Shown here in pieces: positions 62,394 to 64,000 of a stretch of 64,000 bases of DNA (position 1 is the first letter of the stretch; each line of letters begins with the position of its first letter). The notes under the pieces were generated by a model. It was not told the origin of the DNA, did no database searches, and saw only the letters and a list, made by a program, of their open reading frames with translations. Both the position numbers and the translations under genes were made by a program. This DNA comes from Pseudomonadales bacterium (lineage in GTDB: Bacteria; Pseudomonadota; Gammaproteobacteria; Pseudomonadales; Azotimanducaceae). The stretch spans positions 1 through 64,000 of the forward strand of contig JANQPF010000033.1 of the NCBI GenBank assembly GCA_028285415.1. Reading direction: 5' to 3'.

Positions 62394-63680
62394 ATGCCAG
62401 AAGTCAAACTGTTCTCGAACAAAGCACTCAACAATATCGACACCGGAGTTCTTTCAACGTCCACAGTGTGCGAACCCAGCGTAGCCGCTAGCGGAAACGA
62501 AGTCCTACTGACCGGCAATTGGTTTGCAACTAGATCCTTAGATGGTGGTGCATCTTGGGATTCGATGGATCCTTTCACGTACTTTCCGCACGTCGACGGC
62601 GGATTTTGTTGCGACCAATCGGTAATCTACGAACCCAGCCGAGATATCACCATTTGGCTACTTCAATACCTTAGAGCAGACGACCAGGAAAATACCCTTC
62701 GTGTAGTCGTTTCGCCCGGGGTATCTATAGGAAACAATGTCTGGCATTGGTGGGACTTTCGGCCAAGTGATGTAGATCCAAATTGGATTCGGCAATGGTT
62801 CGACTACAACCATATTGCCGTTTCGAACAATTTTGCGTATGTGGGCACTAACATGTTTGATGCGGAAGATGTGTTCACCCAATGTGTTGTCTTTCGACTC
62901 CCGCTTGATGAGCTTGCAAACGTCAACTCATCTCTCAGCTACGACTATTACGAAACACCAGACAACTTTTCTCTTCGATGCTGCCAGGGCGCTCGCGATG
63001 TGATGTATTTTGGCTCGCACAACTCAAATCGTGAGCTTCGTCTCTTTGAGTGGCGTGAGGACAGTGCCAGCGTCGCCACACACGATATTGCGATTTCTAA
63101 GTGGAACTACGGACCAAACAGTGCGAATGGCCCTGATGGTAGAAACTGGCTCGCTCGAAGTGACTCAAGGATCACTGCTGCCTATTTAATACCAGATCGC
63201 GAGATCGGGTTTGCTTGGACGGCGAACAAGCAAGGCTTAGCACGGCCTTATCCATTTGTTCGATGTGTTGTCATCGACCCCGCATCCAATTCTGTTGCCG
63301 CCGAACCTGACATATGGAGCAGTAATTTCGCTTATGCATATCCGGATATGTGCGCAAACATGCAGGGGCACGTCGGAGTCTCATTGTTTCGCGGCGGCAA
63401 CATGCACCATCCAGGTCATGTTGTTGGTATACGAGACGATTTGAGCGGCGGCTCGTGGGATCTCAAGGAAACTCGTGCGAGCACTGATGGCCCGAGTGAC
63501 GAAAAGTGGGGAGACTATGTTAGTTGCAGACCCGCATGGCCGAGCGCCTCAACTTGGGTTACCTCGGGCTTTACGCTTCAAGGTGGCGGTAGTCGCGACG
63601 ACATAGAACCTCAGTACGTTCACTTTGGCAGGGATCGAAACACACCCATGGTCGAACGCTGGCGGAGGACAAGCAGATGA
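62394..63680 (+). CDS. Asp-box (sialidase-like) beta-propeller protein
   Basis: A 428-residue protein with no signal peptide in the visible start. RSLDGGASWDS (near residue 48) is an Asp-box (SxDxGxxW), a loop found in sialidase-type beta-propellers. The rest is rich in Trp, Tyr, Asn and Asp with alternating strands (VWHWWDFRPSDVD; AIAYVGTNMFD-like FAYVGTNMFD), consistent with a propeller. Sialidase catalytic Arg triad cannot be identified, so enzymatic activity is not claimed. GGGAGG precedes the ATG. Its stop overlaps the lipoprotein start. Confidence 0.7.
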   Translation: MPEVKLFSNKALNNIDTGVLSTSTVCEPSVAASGNEVLLTGNWFATRSLDGGASWDSMDPFTYFPHVDGGFCCDQSVIYEPSRDITIWLLQYLRADDQENTLRVVVSPGVSIGNNVWHWWDFRPSDVDPNWIRQWFDYNHIAVSNNFAYVGTNMFDAEDVFTQCVVFRLPLDELANVNSSLSYDYYETPDNFSLRCCQGARDVMYFGSHNSNRELRLFEWREDSASVATHDIAISKWNYGPNSANGPDGRNWLARSDSRITAAYLIPDREIGFAWTANKQGLARPYPFVRCVVIDPASNSVAAEPDIWSSNFAYAYPDMCANMQGHVGVSLFRGGNMHHPGHVVGIRDDLSGGSWDLKETRASTDGPSDEKWGDYVSCRPAWPSASTWVTSGFTLQGGGSRDDIEPQYVHFGRDRNTPMVERWRRTSR

Positions 63681-64000
63681 AAATATCAAGCCTACTTGTT
63701 CAGTCGTTGATATTTTCGGCGTTGCTTACAATGGCGGTTGGTTGTAGAAGCAAACTAGAAGTCTGGGACGCCAACGAAAAGACGGTAAATGGCGTGCCAG
63801 TCAAAATAGGTGAAGTTTATGTCAAGCAGGGGTTTCATAGTGAGCACTCGAAAGGCAAACCCTGCGATAAGGCAGAATTCGTTGATACCGTTGTATTGCC
63901 GACTGGTGCTACTTATTACATAAATGTCGACCCTGCTGACTTCGCAAAAACTGGGTTGGTGATCAAAACACACGAAAGTGGCGTACTTGCTGAAGTAACC
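63677..64000 (+). CDS. Lipoprotein, N-terminal part (runs off the right edge)
   Basis: The first 108 codons of a gene open at the right edge. A hydrophobic signal (LLVQSLIFSALLTMAVGC) ends at lipobox Cys23. The mature part starts SKLEVWDANEKTVNGVPVK and looks beta-rich. The ATG overlaps the stop of the Asp-box gene (ATGA) with GGAGGA upstream, so the two are translationally coupled. Family unknown. Confidence 0.75.
   Translation, partial: MKISSLLVQSLIFSALLTMAVGCRSKLEVWDANEKTVNGVPVKIGEVYVKQGFHSEHSKGKPCDKAEFVDTVVLPTGATYYINVDPADFAKTGLVIKTHESGVLAEVT

Overview
The window looks like a chromosomal segment of a GC-rich gammaproteobacterium. From memory, much of the gene order matches Pseudomonas aeruginosa: ilvE-waaF-waaC-waaG-waaP-kinases-carbamoyltransferase; hldE with an aldo/keto reductase plus FAD oxidoreductase pair near waaA; tolC/yqiB/cpdA/parE/parC; serB-fimX; psd-rhdA-orn-queG-nnr-tsaE-ami-mutL-miaA-hfq-hflX-hflK-hflC-hisZ-purA. 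It is not a close Pseudomonas: EF-P sits with the EpmA/EpmB (lysyl) modification genes, waaG is a double-length fusion, and a type IV pilin follows purA. A marine Pseudomonadales/Cellvibrionales-type relative is a reasonable guess. Genus cannot be settled by eye.

Region by region. 1-4.4 kb: the end of a kinase-like gene facing a methyltransferase, then ilvD and argA on the minus strand. 4.8-6.7 kb: a stand-alone GspE/PilB-type secretion ATPase. 6.9-17.1 kb: ilvE followed by a tightly coupled LPS-core operon (waaF, waaC, a waaG-waaG fusion, waaP, a double-kinase protein, a carbamoyltransferase and a GT4 glycosyltransferase) in which most genes overlap by 1-4 bases. 17.1-22.8 kb: an LpxL-type acyltransferase, hldE, an overlapping AKR/FAD-oxidoreductase pair, and waaA. 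22.8-30 kb: tolC, yqiB, cpdA, parE, parC. 30-36.5 kb: a membrane protein divergent from serB, then a FimX-like degenerate GGDEF/EAL protein and its uncharacterised partner. 36.6-44 kb: epmB/efp/epmA, psd, rhodanese, orn, queG, nnr, tsaE. 44.3-54.8 kb: amidase, mutL, miaA, hfq, hflX, hflK, hflC, hisZ, purA. 54.8-59.7 kb: pilin, Trm112-like protein, a KASIII-like synthase, a CDF transporter, a DUF4397 lipoprotein with a clear terminator, and an AhpD-like protein.

From about 59.74 kb to the right edge the sequence changes character. It becomes more AT-rich, starts with a cluster of perfect hairpins (a REP-like family also present once after serB), and carries genes I mostly cannot name. On the minus strand are an unknown 280-residue protein, an ankyrin protein and a 52-residue acidic protein. 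On the plus strand are a small membrane protein, a small charged protein, an Asp-box (sialidase-like) protein and a lipoprotein running off the end. This is probably an accessory island and is the least described part of the window.

Functional themes: LPS inner-core assembly and phosphorylation; type IV pilus control (FimX-like protein, PilB/GspE-like ATPase, pilin); RNA and translation quality functions (hfq, hflX, miaA, tsaE, queG, EF-P modification); DNA topology and repair (parC/E, mutL). No tRNA, rRNA, CRISPR array or intact insertion sequence was recognised.
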